NCBI RefSeq assembly: GCF_000146165.2
Contig: NC_004347.2
Coordinates: 1,550,001-1,614,000 of the forward strand
From: Shewanella oneidensis MR-1
GTDB taxonomy: Bacteria; Pseudomonadota; Gammaproteobacteria; Enterobacterales; Shewanellaceae
Direction: 5' to 3'
Length of the DNA stretch: 64,000 nucleotides
Shown here: positions 43,177 through 53,075 of the stretch, piece by piece
Layout of the letters: every line of letters begins with the position of its first letter
Position numbering within the stretch: the stretch's first letter is position 1
Translations under genes and position numbers: made by a program
The notes under the pieces: model-generated
The model's input: the letters and a program-made list of their open reading frames with translations, nothing else
Database searches by the model: none
Told to the model about the DNA's origin: nothing

Positions 43177-43920
43177 CTAGAGCGCGGCGTTAAGCACTTG
43201 CGCTATGTGACGAATTTCAATCGGCAGTTGCTGTCTGCGGATCAAGCCGTCGAGGTGTAATAGGCAGGAAGGATCGAAGCCGACCACATATTGTGCGCCT
43301 GTTGCCGCATGGGCTTGGGCTTTATCTTTGCCCATCTTAGCGGAAACGGCTCCTTCATCGACGGCAAAAGTACCACCAAAGCCACAGCATTCATCGCGAC
43401 GGTCTGGATAGACAATGTCGATTCCGGCGATATTGGCGAGCACAGCTTCAACTTTGTTGAATCGTGGACCCATTTGTTCGCTTGGCGTAGCAAGGCTGAG
43501 CATACGAATGCCGTGGCAGCTGAGTTGCAGACTGATCTTATGGGCAAAAGGCTTGTTAAAGGCTGGAATGGGGGCGATATCGTGAAGGAATTCGGTCAGT
43601 TCATAGAGTTTGTTGATAACGGCTTGGGCTTCTGGGCTGTTATCAAACTCATGGAAGTTTTCTTTGGCGGCCACTAAACAAGAAGCGGCAGGGCAAACTA
43701 TGGCATCACATTCCACACCTTTGAAGGCATTGAGTAATTTCAGGGTGGTACTGCGTGCTGCATCGAAGCAACCCGAGTTGGTCATCGGTTGGCCACAGCA
43801 AGTTTGGCCTGCGGGTAGAATCACTTGGTGTCCGAGTTTTTCCAGTAATTCCAACGTGGCAATGGCCACATCTGGCATCATTTGGTTAACGAGACACGGG
43901 ATGAAAAGGGCGATTTTCAT
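43177..43920 (-). CDS. lldE: L-lactate dehydrogenase complex subunit LldE (CCG domains)
   Basis: A 247-residue subunit with two cysteine-rich CCG domains: PAGQTCCGQPMTNSGCF (~35-51) and RRDECCGFGGTFAV (~180-193), plus CPAASCLVAAK. These bind an iron-sulfur cluster or flavin in related heterodisulfide reductase and glycolate oxidase subunits. The start at 43920 (MKIALFIPCLVNQMMPDVA) follows GAGAAAG and fits the family; the frame extends 60 bases upstream without homology. It is the first gene of lldEFG, separated from dld by a 301-bp gap. Confidence 0.93.
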   Translation of the reverse strand: MKIALFIPCLVNQMMPDVAIATLELLEKLGHQVILPAGQTCCGQPMTNSGCFDAARSTTLKLLNAFKGVECDAIVCPAASCLVAAKENFHEFDNSPEAQAVINKLYELTEFLHDIAPIPAFNKPFAHKISLQLSCHGIRMLSLATPSEQMGPRFNKVEAVLANIAGIDIVYPDRRDECCGFGGTFAVDEGAVSAKMGKDKAQAHAATGAQYVVGFDPSCLLHLDGLIRRQQLPIEIRHIAQVLNAAL

Positions 43921-44183
43921 TGTGCTTTCTCTTTCTTGTGAGTGAACGACATTGCCTTGCAGTGTGAGCCCAAAGTCCACACTAATGCTAAGGTAGTTGA
44001 TCCAATATAGGCTTATCCGAAGTAAATAAGTAGCCCTAATTTAGTAAATGAGCTAGTAGATTTTTGCAAAAATGAGAAGAATTTAACAATATGATTTTAA
44101 ATAGTTAATTTTGATTTTATTTTGAGATTTATTTCTTTAACTTTGCAAACTTGTCGATAAATGAGAATAGTTGTCTTCTAAAG
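43921..44183. other. promoter region of lldEFG
   Basis: AT-rich gap between the dld terminator and lldE. It probably gives lldEFG its own promoter, but I see no clear -35/-10 pair or operator. Confidence 0.4.
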
Positions 44184-44212
44184 AAAAACGGGGCTATCTT
44201 TAGCCCCGTTTG
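44184..44212 (-). terminator. terminator after dld
   Basis: AACGGGGCTA and TAGCCCCGTT flank a 4-base loop; on the minus strand TTTTTCTTT follows. This separates dld transcription from lldEFG. Confidence 0.88.
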
Positions 44213-44221
44213 GTCAGTGTT

Positions 44222-47026
44222 TTAGCGGCTGCACTCTTCGAGCAAATACGCTAAGTGGCGGTAGGAAATACCACTGTGCTGAGTCAAACCGACCTCGCAC
44301 ATCCGGTTAGCATAATAGCCTTCCTTAACCTCAACTGGGATTAACTTTTTAATATTACGCAGAGCACTGGCATTGATTTCAGGCTTGTATAAGCCTTTTT
44401 CGCCGGCGTAGCCACAGCACTCTATGCCAGCAGGTTTGAGTACTTGTGCAGAGCAAGCATTGGCAATCGCTTGCATCTTGGGCTCTAACTTCATCTTGCG
44501 AGCGCTACAACCTAAGTGCAGAGCCACATTGACCTTTTTGTTGATGCTCAACTTATCCAGCAGTTTGTCGTGCATAAACTCAACAAGGTCAGTAATTTGT
44601 ACCTGTGGGTTACCCGTGAGGGTGCGATAGGTACAAGACAGGGCATCGACTAATACTGGGATCTTGCCGCCATTGCTCATCTTGCTGAGCACATCGATAA
44701 GCTCTTGGCGTTTTGCGTCGGCATTTTTAAAGTCGCCTTTCGATTCCCACATTTGGCCGCAGCATAAATCGCGGGTCTTTTCTGGGGTGATCACATTGTA
44801 ACCTGCGCGTTCAAGCAGCGTCACGACGACTTCTGGCAAAGTACGATTATCAGGATCTTTCGGGGTTGGACCAAAGGTACGGCCACCACAGGCAGGGAAG
44901 TAAACCACAGTTTCTTGGCCTGCTTTGGCTGGGGATGGCTTAGGTAACTTGCCGCCTTTGGGGAAGTCTGGATTCCAATAGGGCACTTCTTTAGAAATCA
45001 AACGGCCCGTTTTCATCAGTGCGTTAGTAATGCCATCGCCAGTGATTTTATGGATAACGCCAAGTACATCAAAGCCCGTACTGATCACTTGGTTGACGGC
45101 ACCAAAATGCTTGGCTTGGAAATCCAATACTTTTTGCTCAGTGGTGCTGATATAAGGCGTGCGTAGTTTACGCACCAACTGACCCATGCTGTTATCGACT
45201 GGGCAGGCGATAGTACAAAGCTGACAGGCGGCGCAGGTATCAATCACATCGTACTTGGCATCGGCGCGCATTTTGGCTGCCGCGGCTTTGTCACCGGACT
45301 GCTCTAAACGCTCAATTTCACGCAGAGTCGCAATCCGCTGCCGTGGTGAGAAGTTGAGTGCCGATGTTGGGCAGGTTTTTTCACAGAAGCCACATTCAAT
45401 ACACTTATCGACAAAATCATCAACTACAGGACAGGGCTTGATATTTTTAACGTGGATATTGCTATCGTCATTAAGAATAACACCTGGGTTTAGAATGCCC
45501 TGAGGGTCAAATACTTGTTTGATGTTTTTCATCAAAGTGTAAGCATCTTGTCCCCATTCTTTTTCAACGAATGGCGCCACCGCACGACCAGTACCGTGCT
45601 CAGCTTTCATCGAGCCGTTGTACTTGTTAATCACCATATCGGCAATATCGTCCATAAAGGCATGGAAACGATCGATATCGGCCTGAGTGGTGAAGGCGGG
45701 GGTAATGATAAAGTGGAAGTTACCCGCCAGCGCATGGCCATAAATACAGCCTTCTGGGTAGCCATGTTTATGGAAAAGCTCAGTGATATCGTGCGCAGCC
45801 GCGGCCAGATGTTCAAGTTCAAAGGCTACGTCTTCGATAATGACCGAGGTTCCCTTTGGACGTTCACCACCGACAATCGGGAAAAGCCCTTTACGCATCG
45901 CCCAATATTTGTCATAAACCGCGGGATTGGTACTGAATTCCATTGGACGGATGAAGTCAAAACCAGCCAGTTTTGCAGTAACATCTTGGGTATAATGTTC
46001 GAGCGTTTGAGCATCATCTGCACGGGATTCAATCAGTAGAATCGCTGATAGGGCAGGTAGTTCTGACAACCAATCGGGCATGCCAGGCTTGCCCGTTACG
46101 GCTTTAATGGATGGCCAGTCGAGGAGTTCTGCCGCAGAAACACTTTCACCATTAATCAGTGGAATGGCACGTGCCGCATCTTCCATATTATGGAAGACGG
46201 CCATGGCCGAGGCTTTAAATTTAGCTTCATTTACAGTGTGATAAGTGACTTCGTTAATGAAAGCTAACGTACCTTCCATCCCGACCATTAAGTGGTTAAT
46301 GATGTCAAATGGGTCGGTAAAATCGATTAATGAGTTAATACCGTAGCCAGTGGTATTTTTGATGGAATACTTTTTACGAATGCGCTCGGCCAATGCGCTG
46401 TTATGGCGAGTCAGATGGGAGAGTTCACTCAGGTCTTGGAGTAGTTTTCCGTGGGTCTTGGCAAACTCAGCTTTAGATTTTTCACAGCCAGTATCAAGTT
46501 CAGTGCCATCGGCAAACAAAAGTTTTGCCGATGCGATGGTTTGGTAACTGTTTTGCGCCGTACCACAACACATGCCTGAAGCGTTATTGGCAACAATCCC
46601 GCCAATTTTTGCCGAAGCAATAGTCGCAGGATCGGGGCCAATTTTGCGATTCAGTGGCGCAAGTACCGCATTGGCGTCTGAACCAATAACGGCCGCGCCT
46701 AAGGTGATTTGTTTCGCATCGCTACTGACTTCAATCTTTCTAAAACCATCATGGCCAAGGATAAGCAAAATACCCTCACCAATTGCTTGGCCTGATAAAC
46801 TGGTTCCTGCCGCCCTAAATGTGACGGGCGCATTATGCTTGCGGGCAACGGTTAAGGTGAGTTTTACCTGTTCTAAGGTTTCGGCATGGACAACAACTTC
46901 AGGCACGATTCTGAAGTAGCTGGCATCGGTAGACCAAGCAAAACGGCGGACGGGATCATCCGTCACTGGACGATCACCTAATTGCGTTCTGAGATCATTG
47001 ATGACCTCTTTGTAGTTAATCGACAT
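44222..47026 (-). CDS. dld: D-lactate dehydrogenase, FAD and iron-sulfur, Dld-II type
   Basis: A large respiratory D-lactate dehydrogenase of 934 residues, fusing a glycolate-oxidase-like flavoprotein to an iron-sulfur module. The FAD_binding_4 domain (~35-200) has APVTFRAAGTSLSGQAIGEG, then the FAD-oxidase C domain follows to ~490 (MKAEHGTGRAVAPFVE). Two 4Fe-4S motifs, CIECGFCEKTCP and CAACQLCTIACP, precede two CCG domains (LCCGQMWESKGD, ECCGYAGEKGLY). This matches Dld-II of S. oneidensis. The start at 47026 (MSINYKEV) has GAGAGTGA upstream. It lies 66 bp after lldP, so it is probably co-transcribed. Confidence 0.93.
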   Translation of the reverse strand: MSINYKEVINDLRTQLGDRPVTDDPVRRFAWSTDASYFRIVPEVVVHAETLEQVKLTLTVARKHNAPVTFRAAGTSLSGQAIGEGILLILGHDGFRKIEVSSDAKQITLGAAVIGSDANAVLAPLNRKIGPDPATIASAKIGGIVANNASGMCCGTAQNSYQTIASAKLLFADGTELDTGCEKSKAEFAKTHGKLLQDLSELSHLTRHNSALAERIRKKYSIKNTTGYGINSLIDFTDPFDIINHLMVGMEGTLAFINEVTYHTVNEAKFKASAMAVFHNMEDAARAIPLINGESVSAAELLDWPSIKAVTGKPGMPDWLSELPALSAILLIESRADDAQTLEHYTQDVTAKLAGFDFIRPMEFSTNPAVYDKYWAMRKGLFPIVGGERPKGTSVIIEDVAFELEHLAAAAHDITELFHKHGYPEGCIYGHALAGNFHFIITPAFTTQADIDRFHAFMDDIADMVINKYNGSMKAEHGTGRAVAPFVEKEWGQDAYTLMKNIKQVFDPQGILNPGVILNDDSNIHVKNIKPCPVVDDFVDKCIECGFCEKTCPTSALNFSPRQRIATLREIERLEQSGDKAAAAKMRADAKYDVIDTCAACQLCTIACPVDNSMGQLVRKLRTPYISTTEQKVLDFQAKHFGAVNQVISTGFDVLGVIHKITGDGITNALMKTGRLISKEVPYWNPDFPKGGKLPKPSPAKAGQETVVYFPACGGRTFGPTPKDPDNRTLPEVVVTLLERAGYNVITPEKTRDLCCGQMWESKGDFKNADAKRQELIDVLSKMSNGGKIPVLVDALSCTYRTLTGNPQVQITDLVEFMHDKLLDKLSINKKVNVALHLGCSARKMKLEPKMQAIANACSAQVLKPAGIECCGYAGEKGLYKPEINASALRNIKKLIPVEVKEGYYANRMCEVGLTQHSGISYRHLAYLLEECSR

Positions 47027-47092
47027 AACATCACTCTCTTTATCATATAGAAGAAAGTCGAAGTCACCCGGCGTGACTTCGAACAAGATGGT

Positions 47093-48736
47093 TTAGAATC
47101 CACCCCAAAGTGTTGCGATTGTGCCCGCTAATAGGGCATAGCCAATGGCAACTGGCATGGTTTTACGAATAATTTCAGATTCTCTACCTGCCATACCCAC
47201 TACCGTTGCAGCGGCAACCACGTTCATTACGCACATCATATTACCAGCGTTTGCACCGATACCTTGTAGTGCCAATACCAGCGTGTGGTTCATGCCAATA
47301 TTGTCGGCCACACTGTATTGTAGACTGGAGAACATCATGTTTGAGAACGTGGCCGAACCTGATAAGAAGGCACCAAAAATCCCCACAATAGGCGCCATCC
47401 AAGCCCACACAGCGCCCATAGAACTTGCCAACATATCTGCTAAGGCTACTGGCATCGACGCAAGACCTGCACCATTCGCGCCTGAGTTTAAGAAGATTTT
47501 CACCATAGGCACTGATGCACCTAATGAAATAATGGTAGGTAACATAGACTTGCATGAAACGCCGATGGATTGCTTAATCGCAGGGCTTTTCATTTTGAAC
47601 AGGAAGAAACCTAGAATACACACGGCAACAAAGAAGGCGCCTGGTGCATATAGCGTTGCGAAGCTTGCTTTAAGCTCAGTGCCCAATAAACCTGTCCAGT
47701 TAATGTTAAAACCAGATAGCCAAGCTTTGAGTGGCGCAACAGTACGTGATAACACTAACAGCGCCGCCATGATGATGTAGGGAGTCCAGGCGGCAATTTG
47801 TGAAAACTTAGCCGTGGTTTCGAGTTTTACACCATCTTGATTATCATTTTCGGCAAAGTCATTCCAAGGTGTTTTAGGCAGCAAATATCCCTTACGCGCA
47901 ACAGGGATCACCATTGCCATACCGATTAATGCACCGATAACCGATGGAAATTCTGGGCCTGCAAGGTAGTTAATGATCCAAGCGGGGACAGTAAAGGCAA
48001 GACCGGAGAAAATCGCAAATTTCCAAATGGCTAACCCTTCCTTAAAGGACTTATTGCGACCAAAGAACCCTGTCAGCATGGTCACCATGACAAGTGGAAT
48101 TAATGTTCCTGTGATTAAGTCGATAGTGATCATATGCATTACGATATATCGCGCGTAACCAGCATAGGTACCGCCATGGGCTGCAAACTGCTCCGCCGCC
48201 ATGCTTACGCCACCTTGAATTAGCCCCTGTTCCATTCCAAAAAGTACGGGTAGACCAATAGCACCGAAGGATACGCAGGCTGAGTCGGCAATCAACGCCA
48301 CAACTGCAGCTGCAACAGGTGGGACGCCGAGCAAGACCAGCAGAGGTGCACCAATGGCTGCGGGAGTACCAAAGCCAGCACTACCTTCGATAAAGGCACC
48401 GAATAACCAGCAGATAATGATCACCTGAACGCGGGCATCGGCACTGATATTCGTAAAACCTGCGCGGATAGTATCCATCGCACCTGAATATTTTAGGGTA
48501 TTTAGCAGGAATACAGCGCCGAAGATGATGGTTAAGGGGGTGATCGCTGACAGCAGTCCTTCAACAACGGATGCGGCCAATAGAGTGGTATCCATTTGCC
48601 AAATAAACACGGCGGCGATAGCCGTAACTACCATAGAAATAGGCATAGCTTTTGACGCTGGCATTCTCAGTAATACAAGAAAGATCATTACACTGAGCAC
48701 TGGCGTTAAGCTGGCGAAAAGTTGGAGTATTGTCAT
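47093..48736 (-). CDS. lldP: lactate permease
   Basis: A 547-residue inner-membrane lactate:proton symporter of the LctP family, with roughly 13-14 predicted helices. Landmarks: WLFGAFIEGSAGFGTPAAIG (the conserved family block), LIADSACVSFGAIGLPVLFG and the C-terminal LQGIGANAGNMMCVMNVVAA. It brings D- and L-lactate to the two oxidation systems downstream. It is the first gene of lldP-dld, with a 733-bp upstream region containing several Crp-type palindromes. AGGCAAG lies before the ATG. Confidence 0.95.
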   Translation of the reverse strand: MTILQLFASLTPVLSVMIFLVLLRMPASKAMPISMVVTAIAAVFIWQMDTTLLAASVVEGLLSAITPLTIIFGAVFLLNTLKYSGAMDTIRAGFTNISADARVQVIIICWLFGAFIEGSAGFGTPAAIGAPLLVLLGVPPVAAAVVALIADSACVSFGAIGLPVLFGMEQGLIQGGVSMAAEQFAAHGGTYAGYARYIVMHMITIDLITGTLIPLVMVTMLTGFFGRNKSFKEGLAIWKFAIFSGLAFTVPAWIINYLAGPEFPSVIGALIGMAMVIPVARKGYLLPKTPWNDFAENDNQDGVKLETTAKFSQIAAWTPYIIMAALLVLSRTVAPLKAWLSGFNINWTGLLGTELKASFATLYAPGAFFVAVCILGFFLFKMKSPAIKQSIGVSCKSMLPTIISLGASVPMVKIFLNSGANGAGLASMPVALADMLASSMGAVWAWMAPIVGIFGAFLSGSATFSNMMFSSLQYSVADNIGMNHTLVLALQGIGANAGNMMCVMNVVAAATVVGMAGRESEIIRKTMPVAIGYALLAGTIATLWGGF

Positions 48737-48899
48737 GCTTGCCTCTACATAAAGTGGTCTGTCTTATTTTTTTATAGGAATCTAATTAGTGTTTCTATGT
48801 CGGAACTTATGGCGGATAAACCAGCTGTATTCACTACTCTTTACCGCTGTAACGACATTCTGTAGTGTGTACTAGACGCTATTCGGGGGCGAACTTATA

Positions 48900-48911
48900 T
48901 GATCTAGATCA
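48900..48911 (-). promoter_or_regulatory. Fnr/Crp-like palindrome upstream of lldP
   Basis: TGATCTAGATCA is a perfect 12-bp palindrome, 164 bp before the lldP start. The core matches the Fnr-type half-site GAT-N4-ATC and repeats the motif found upstream of adhB. Confidence 0.5.
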
Positions 48912-48979
48912 TTTTGGCTGCTGTATGAAATGCTAATTTACAGTGCTGCGGGAGGCTTCTCTCATGGGATTTTCTTAAC

Positions 48980-48995
48980 TGTGATCGGTGTCACT
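48980..48995 (-). promoter_or_regulatory. Crp-type site 1 upstream of lldP
   Basis: TGTGATCGGTGTCACT contains TGTGA-N6-TCACT, one base from the TGTGA-N6-TCACA consensus. It lies 244 bp upstream of lldP. Confidence 0.65.
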
Positions 48996-49159
48996 TAAAG
49001 AGTGGGGTATATATAACTCCATTCAAATATTTTTTTAAAAAACATGTCAGATAGTTATAAAAAAGGAAATTTTCATTAAATTAGCTATCAGTATTGCAAT
49101 TAACTGATCCATTTATTTCATTAATGAGTGTTTGATGATTTTTTAAGACAATTTTAAGC

Positions 49160-49175
49160 TGTGATTCATATCACT
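49160..49175 (-). promoter_or_regulatory. Crp-type site 2 upstream of lldP
   Basis: TGTGATTCATATCACT contains TGTGA-N6-TCACT, embedded in AT-rich sequence. Confidence 0.65.
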
Positions 49176-49267
49176 CACATTGTATTTGTTGAGCGGAGTG
49201 ATTTTAAGGGGTAAGTATAAATTTTTGATAATTAAGGGTATTTTTGTTTTTTAGCTGCAGGCTTGAG

Positions 49268-49283
49268 CGTGATTCTGGTCACG
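49268..49283 (-). promoter_or_regulatory. Crp-type site 3 upstream of lldP
   Basis: CGTGATTCTGGTCACG, within the perfect 7+7 palindrome AGCGTGA-N6-TCACGCT. The half-sites have CGTGA in place of TGTGA. Confidence 0.6.
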
Positions 49284-49305
49284 CTTTGTTGTTTGGGGAA
49301 ATTGG

Positions 49306-49321
49306 TGTGATCGATATCACT
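49306..49321 (-). promoter_or_regulatory. Crp-type site 4 upstream of lldP
   Basis: TGTGATCGATATCACT contains TGTGA-N6-TCACT; the spacer contains GATATC. It is 38 bp from site 3, centre to centre. Confidence 0.65.
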
Positions 49322-49469
49322 TAATGAAATTTGAGTTAATCTGAAATTTAATAACGGTTAATAAAAATATTTACAGCTGATTCGCACATTGATGTTTTGT
49401 TTTTAACAAAACCTTGAACTGGTTAAACATTTGTTTCATATGTGCAAAGGGCTTTTGCTGCGATACGGC

Positions 49470-50348
49470 TCAAAATAACTTACTGCCCCAGCCAAGTTTG
49501 CTACGTAACACATGGAAGTAGTTATGGCCTTTGGGGTGGATAAGTCTGAGTTGTTCAGAGCTACGACGCACGATGATCTCATCACCGGGTAATACTGCTA
49601 AATGCACATGGCCATCGCAGCTAACCTCGAGGTTTTCGCCATTTTCAGGTGAAACGACCATTTTTATGGTGCTACAAGCATCCACCACGATTGGGCGGCA
49701 TGATAAGGTGTGCGGAAACATAGGGACTAAAATTAATGCTTGTAAATTGGGGGTGAGAATCGCCCCTCCCGCTGACAGGGCATAGGCAGTAGAGCCTGTA
49801 GGTGTTGAAACTATCATGCCATCGGCGCGCTGGCTGTACATGAATTGGTTGTCAATATAGACTTCAAATTCAATCATATGGGCGATTTTTCCCGGATGCA
49901 GAACGGCCTCATTGACCGCGGTATTACTGGCTTTTAGCTGACCATGACGATAAACCTCTGCCTCGAGTAAAAAACGGTGCTCGGTATCGAATTCACCGTC
50001 GAGCACTTTAGCTAAGGCTTCTTCAAAGGCATCAGGTGGTAAATCCGTTAAAAAACCGAGGTTACCGCGGTTTACGCCAATCACACCGACCTCAAAGCGT
50101 GCAAGCACCCTAGCTGCGCCGAGCATATTGCCATCGCCGCCAACGACTATGGCTAAATCACAGCGCTCGCCAATCTCTAATAAATCGACCGCCACAATAT
50201 GTGGCCCTAACTCAGTCGCTACCCGTTCTTCTACAAGGACTTCATAGCCTTGCATCGTCAGCCAATGGTGCAGACGTTTGAGGGTTTGATTTGTCCCTGG
50301 GTGGTGCGGCTTGCCAATTAGGCCAATGGTGTGGAACTTTGTGGTCAT
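49470..50348 (-). CDS. nadK: NAD kinase
   Basis: Phosphorylates NAD to NADP in the cytoplasm. It is 292 residues from [20 protein letters not shown], the same length as E. coli NadK, so the start at 50348 is preferred although no clear ribosome site is seen; the frame extends 51 bases upstream. Motifs: [18 protein letters not shown] (the GGDG active-site loop), [13 protein letters not shown] and the C-terminal [20 protein letters not shown]. It is divergent from grpE, an arrangement conserved in gammaproteobacteria. Confidence 0.95.
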   Translation of the reverse strand: MTTKFHTIGLIGKPHHPGTNQTLKRLHHWLTMQGYEVLVEERVATELGPHIVAVDLLEIGERCDLAIVVGGDGNMLGAARVLARFEVGVIGVNRGNLGFLTDLPPDAFEEALAKVLDGEFDTEHRFLLEAEVYRHGQLKASNTAVNEAVLHPGKIAHMIEFEVYIDNQFMYSQRADGMIVSTPTGSTAYALSAGGAILTPNLQALILVPMFPHTLSCRPIVVDACSTIKMVVSPENGENLEVSCDGHVHLAVLPGDEIIVRRSSEQLRLIHPKGHNYFHVLRSKLGWGSKLF

Positions 50349-50447
50349 ATTTATGTTAGATCTGGCCTTAGGCCTTGAAACGTCAAAATTGATCCCCATA
50401 ATATGCCCAGAGTATTTAGAAACAAAGCATTTTTAGCTGGAGTGAAA

Positions 50448-51068
50448 ATGAGCAACGAGTCGATTAAAGCAGAACAGGATCTGATCCATGAGGGTGTAGA
50501 GTCTGAAGTTTCTACTGAAGAAGCGAGTCTGATTGATGAGCTTACCCAAGCCAATTTCCGTATTGAAGAGCTGGAACAGTTACTCGCTGACGCTTTGGCG
50601 AAAGTTGATGAGCAAAAAGATTCAGTTATACGTGCTGCTGCCGAAGTGGATAACATTCGTCGTCGCGCGGCAATGGATGTGGAGAAGGCCAATAAGTTTG
50701 CGCTGGAAAAATTCGCCAATGAATTGCTGCCAGTGTTAGACAATATGGAGCGAGCGCTGCAAGGGACTAATCCACAGGATGAAACCACTAAAGCGATCTA
50801 CGAAGGTGTTGAGTTAACACAAAAGAGCTTGTTGACCGCTGTGGCAAAATTTGGTGTAAAACAAATTGATCCGCAGGGACAAGCCTTTAACCCTGATCAA
50901 CATCAAGCGATTGGTATGCAGCCAAGTGCTGAATTCCCCACTAATACTGTGATGTTAGTGATGCAAAAAGGCTATGAACTGAATAGCCGTTTATTGCGCC
51001 CTGCCATGGTGATGGTGTCTCAAGGTGGCCCTAGCCAAGAATCTGCGTCGATTGATATTGAAGCCTAA
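50448..51068 (+). CDS. grpE: GrpE nucleotide exchange factor
   Basis: Co-chaperone that releases ADP from DnaK. It is 206 residues: an acidic, helical N-terminus with a long coiled-coil ([40 protein letters not shown]) and the C-terminal beta domain with [20 protein letters not shown] and [19 protein letters not shown], the family signature. ATG 50448 has GGAG 7 bases upstream; 45 bases of open frame before it are non-coding. A heat-shock promoter might be expected in the 100-bp gap, but I could not identify one. Confidence 0.96.
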   Translation: MSNESIKAEQDLIHEGVESEVSTEEASLIDELTQANFRIEELEQLLADALAKVDEQKDSVIRAAAEVDNIRRRAAMDVEKANKFALEKFANELLPVLDNMERALQGTNPQDETTKAIYEGVELTQKSLLTAVAKFGVKQIDPQGQAFNPDQHQAIGMQPSAEFPTNTVMLVMQKGYELNSRLLRPAMVMVSQGGPSQESASIDIEA

Positions 51069-51090
51069 GTGTTAAAGCGTTAAACCAATA

Positions 51091-51118
51091 AAAAGGACTG
51101 CCGATGCAGTCCTTTTTA
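51091..51118. terminator. bidirectional terminator between grpE and dxs
   Basis: AAAAAGGACTGC and GCAGTCCTTTTT flank a 4-base loop between convergent genes. Confidence 0.9.
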
Positions 51119-51185
51119 GTTTGCGATTTTTATTGGTTAATCAGAGGCTTATTTCGTCATTATCCGAGAGTAAACGCTCTTCACC

Positions 51186-53054
51186 TTAATTGGCGAGATA
51201 GGCATTAATCTGCGCTAACATGCCTTCGGCATCGAGTTGTAAGTCATGGATCACTTCATCTGGCGAGCCATGTTTAATAAACTCATCGGGCAGGCCAATT
51301 TGCAGTACAGGTTTAGGCATTTTAAGCTGTTGTAACAGCTCTAATACGCCAGAGCCTGCGCCGCCCATAATAGCGTTTTCTTCCACTGTGACTAGCACAT
51401 CATGGGTTTGCGCCATCTCTTTGACTAAATCCACATCCAGCGGCTTCACAAAGCGCATGTCAACCACTGTCGCATCTAAACTCTCTGCTGCAGTGAGGGC
51501 TGCGGCCAAGGTGGTACCGAAGTTAAGCAGTGCGATGCGTTTGCCTAAACGCTTAATCACCCCTTTACCAATCGGCAGCGCCGTCATGGCTTCTACCTGA
51601 GTCGCGCCAGTGGCGCTGCCCCTTGGGTAACGCACCGCGCTTGGGCCTGCATCATAGCAATAACCAGTATACAGCATCTGACGACATTCATTTTCATCCG
51701 ATGGCGCCATTATCACCATATTTGGAATACAGCGCATAAAGCTTAAATCGAACGCCCCTTGGTGGGTAGGGCCGTCGGCACCGACGATACCGCCACGATC
51801 AATCGCAAATAGTACGGGTAAACGCTGCAATGCCACATCGTGGATCAGCTGATCATAGCCGCGTTGCAAGAAGGTCGAATAGATTGCGACCACAGGTTTA
51901 TAGCCTTCACAGGCAAACCCTGCGCCTAAGGTCACCGCATGTTGCTCGGCAATGGCGGCATCGAAATACTGTTTCGGAAAACGCTGTGAAAACTCCACCA
52001 TGCCTGAACCTTCACGCATGGCAGGCGTAATCCCTAAGACTTTTTCATCCTGCTCGGCAATATCACATAACCATTTACCAAATACCTGTGAGAAGGTTGG
52101 TAGGCCAGGTTTAGTTGCTGGCTTTTTAAACAGTGATGGGTCAAATTTAGGGACGGCGTGCCAACCGATAGGATCTTTTTCAGCTGGCTCATAACCGCGA
52201 CCTTTTTTGGTCATGATATGCAGTACTTGTGGGCCCTTGAGATTACGCATATTGCGCAGGGTTTCCACTAAGGCATCGACATCGTGGCCATCGATTGGGC
52301 CGATATAGTTAAAGCCTAATTCTTCAAACAGGGTGCCAGGGACCACCATGCCTTTGAGATGCTCTTCGGTGCGCTTGGCCATTTCTTTGATGACTGGCAT
52401 ACCTTTGAGCACTTTTTTGCTGCTTTCTCGAATGGTGGTGTAGAAGCGGCCTGACATCAGTTGTGCTAAGTGATTGTTGAGCGCGCCAACATTTTCTGAA
52501 ATTGACATTTCATTATCGTTTAGCACCATTAGCATGTCGTTGTGCAAATCACCCGCGTGGTTCATTGCCTCAAACACCATCCCGCCTGTCATCGCGCCAT
52601 CGCCAATTACGGCAACGACTTTACGCCCTGCCTGTTCTTTTTCGGCAGCAACGGCCATCGCTAACGCTGCGCTAATGGAAGTGCCAGAGTGACCCACGCT
52701 AAAGGTGTCGTATTCACTCTCTTCCCGCCAAGGGAAGGGGTGTAATCCATTCTTTTGCCTAATGGTGTGCATTCTATCACGGCGACCAGTGAGGATTTTA
52801 TGGGGATAGGCCTGGTGGCCAACATCCCAAATCAAACGGTCAAACGGGGTGTTGTAAACATAATGCAGGGCGACAGTCAGTTCGACTGTGCCTAATCCAG
52901 AGGCAAAATGTCCGCTGGACATGCCAACGGACTTAAGAAGAAACTCCCGCAACTCGTCGGCCAATTGGGGTAATAGGGCCTGTGGAAGCTGGCGGAGTTC
53001 ATTAGGTGTGTTGGCCTGTGCCAACACTGGAAACTGAGAAATGTCCAAACTCAT
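51186..53054 (-). CDS. dxs: 1-deoxy-D-xylulose-5-phosphate synthase
   Basis: A thiamine-diphosphate enzyme condensing pyruvate and glyceraldehyde-3-phosphate, the first step of the non-mevalonate isoprenoid pathway. It is 622 residues (E. coli 620). TPP/Mg site: [20 protein letters not shown] with LNDNEMSIS. The transketolase-like central region has [20 protein letters not shown] (catalytic Glu), and the C-terminal domain ends with [14 protein letters not shown]. It is third in xseB-ispA-dxs, 21 bp after ispA, the classical order. Confidence 0.97.
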   Translation of the reverse strand: MSLDISQFPVLAQANTPNELRQLPQALLPQLADELREFLLKSVGMSSGHFASGLGTVELTVALHYVYNTPFDRLIWDVGHQAYPHKILTGRRDRMHTIRQKNGLHPFPWREESEYDTFSVGHSGTSISAALAMAVAAEKEQAGRKVVAVIGDGAMTGGMVFEAMNHAGDLHNDMLMVLNDNEMSISENVGALNNHLAQLMSGRFYTTIRESSKKVLKGMPVIKEMAKRTEEHLKGMVVPGTLFEELGFNYIGPIDGHDVDALVETLRNMRNLKGPQVLHIMTKKGRGYEPAEKDPIGWHAVPKFDPSLFKKPATKPGLPTFSQVFGKWLCDIAEQDEKVLGITPAMREGSGMVEFSQRFPKQYFDAAIAEQHAVTLGAGFACEGYKPVVAIYSTFLQRGYDQLIHDVALQRLPVLFAIDRGGIVGADGPTHQGAFDLSFMRCIPNMVIMAPSDENECRQMLYTGYCYDAGPSAVRYPRGSATGATQVEAMTALPIGKGVIKRLGKRIALLNFGTTLAAALTAAESLDATVVDMRFVKPLDVDLVKEMAQTHDVLVTVEENAIMGGAGSGVLELLQQLKMPKPVLQIGLPDEFIKHGSPDEVIHDLQLDAEGMLAQINAYLAN

Positions 53055-53075
53055 AGCGAGATACTTCGTCTCTTT

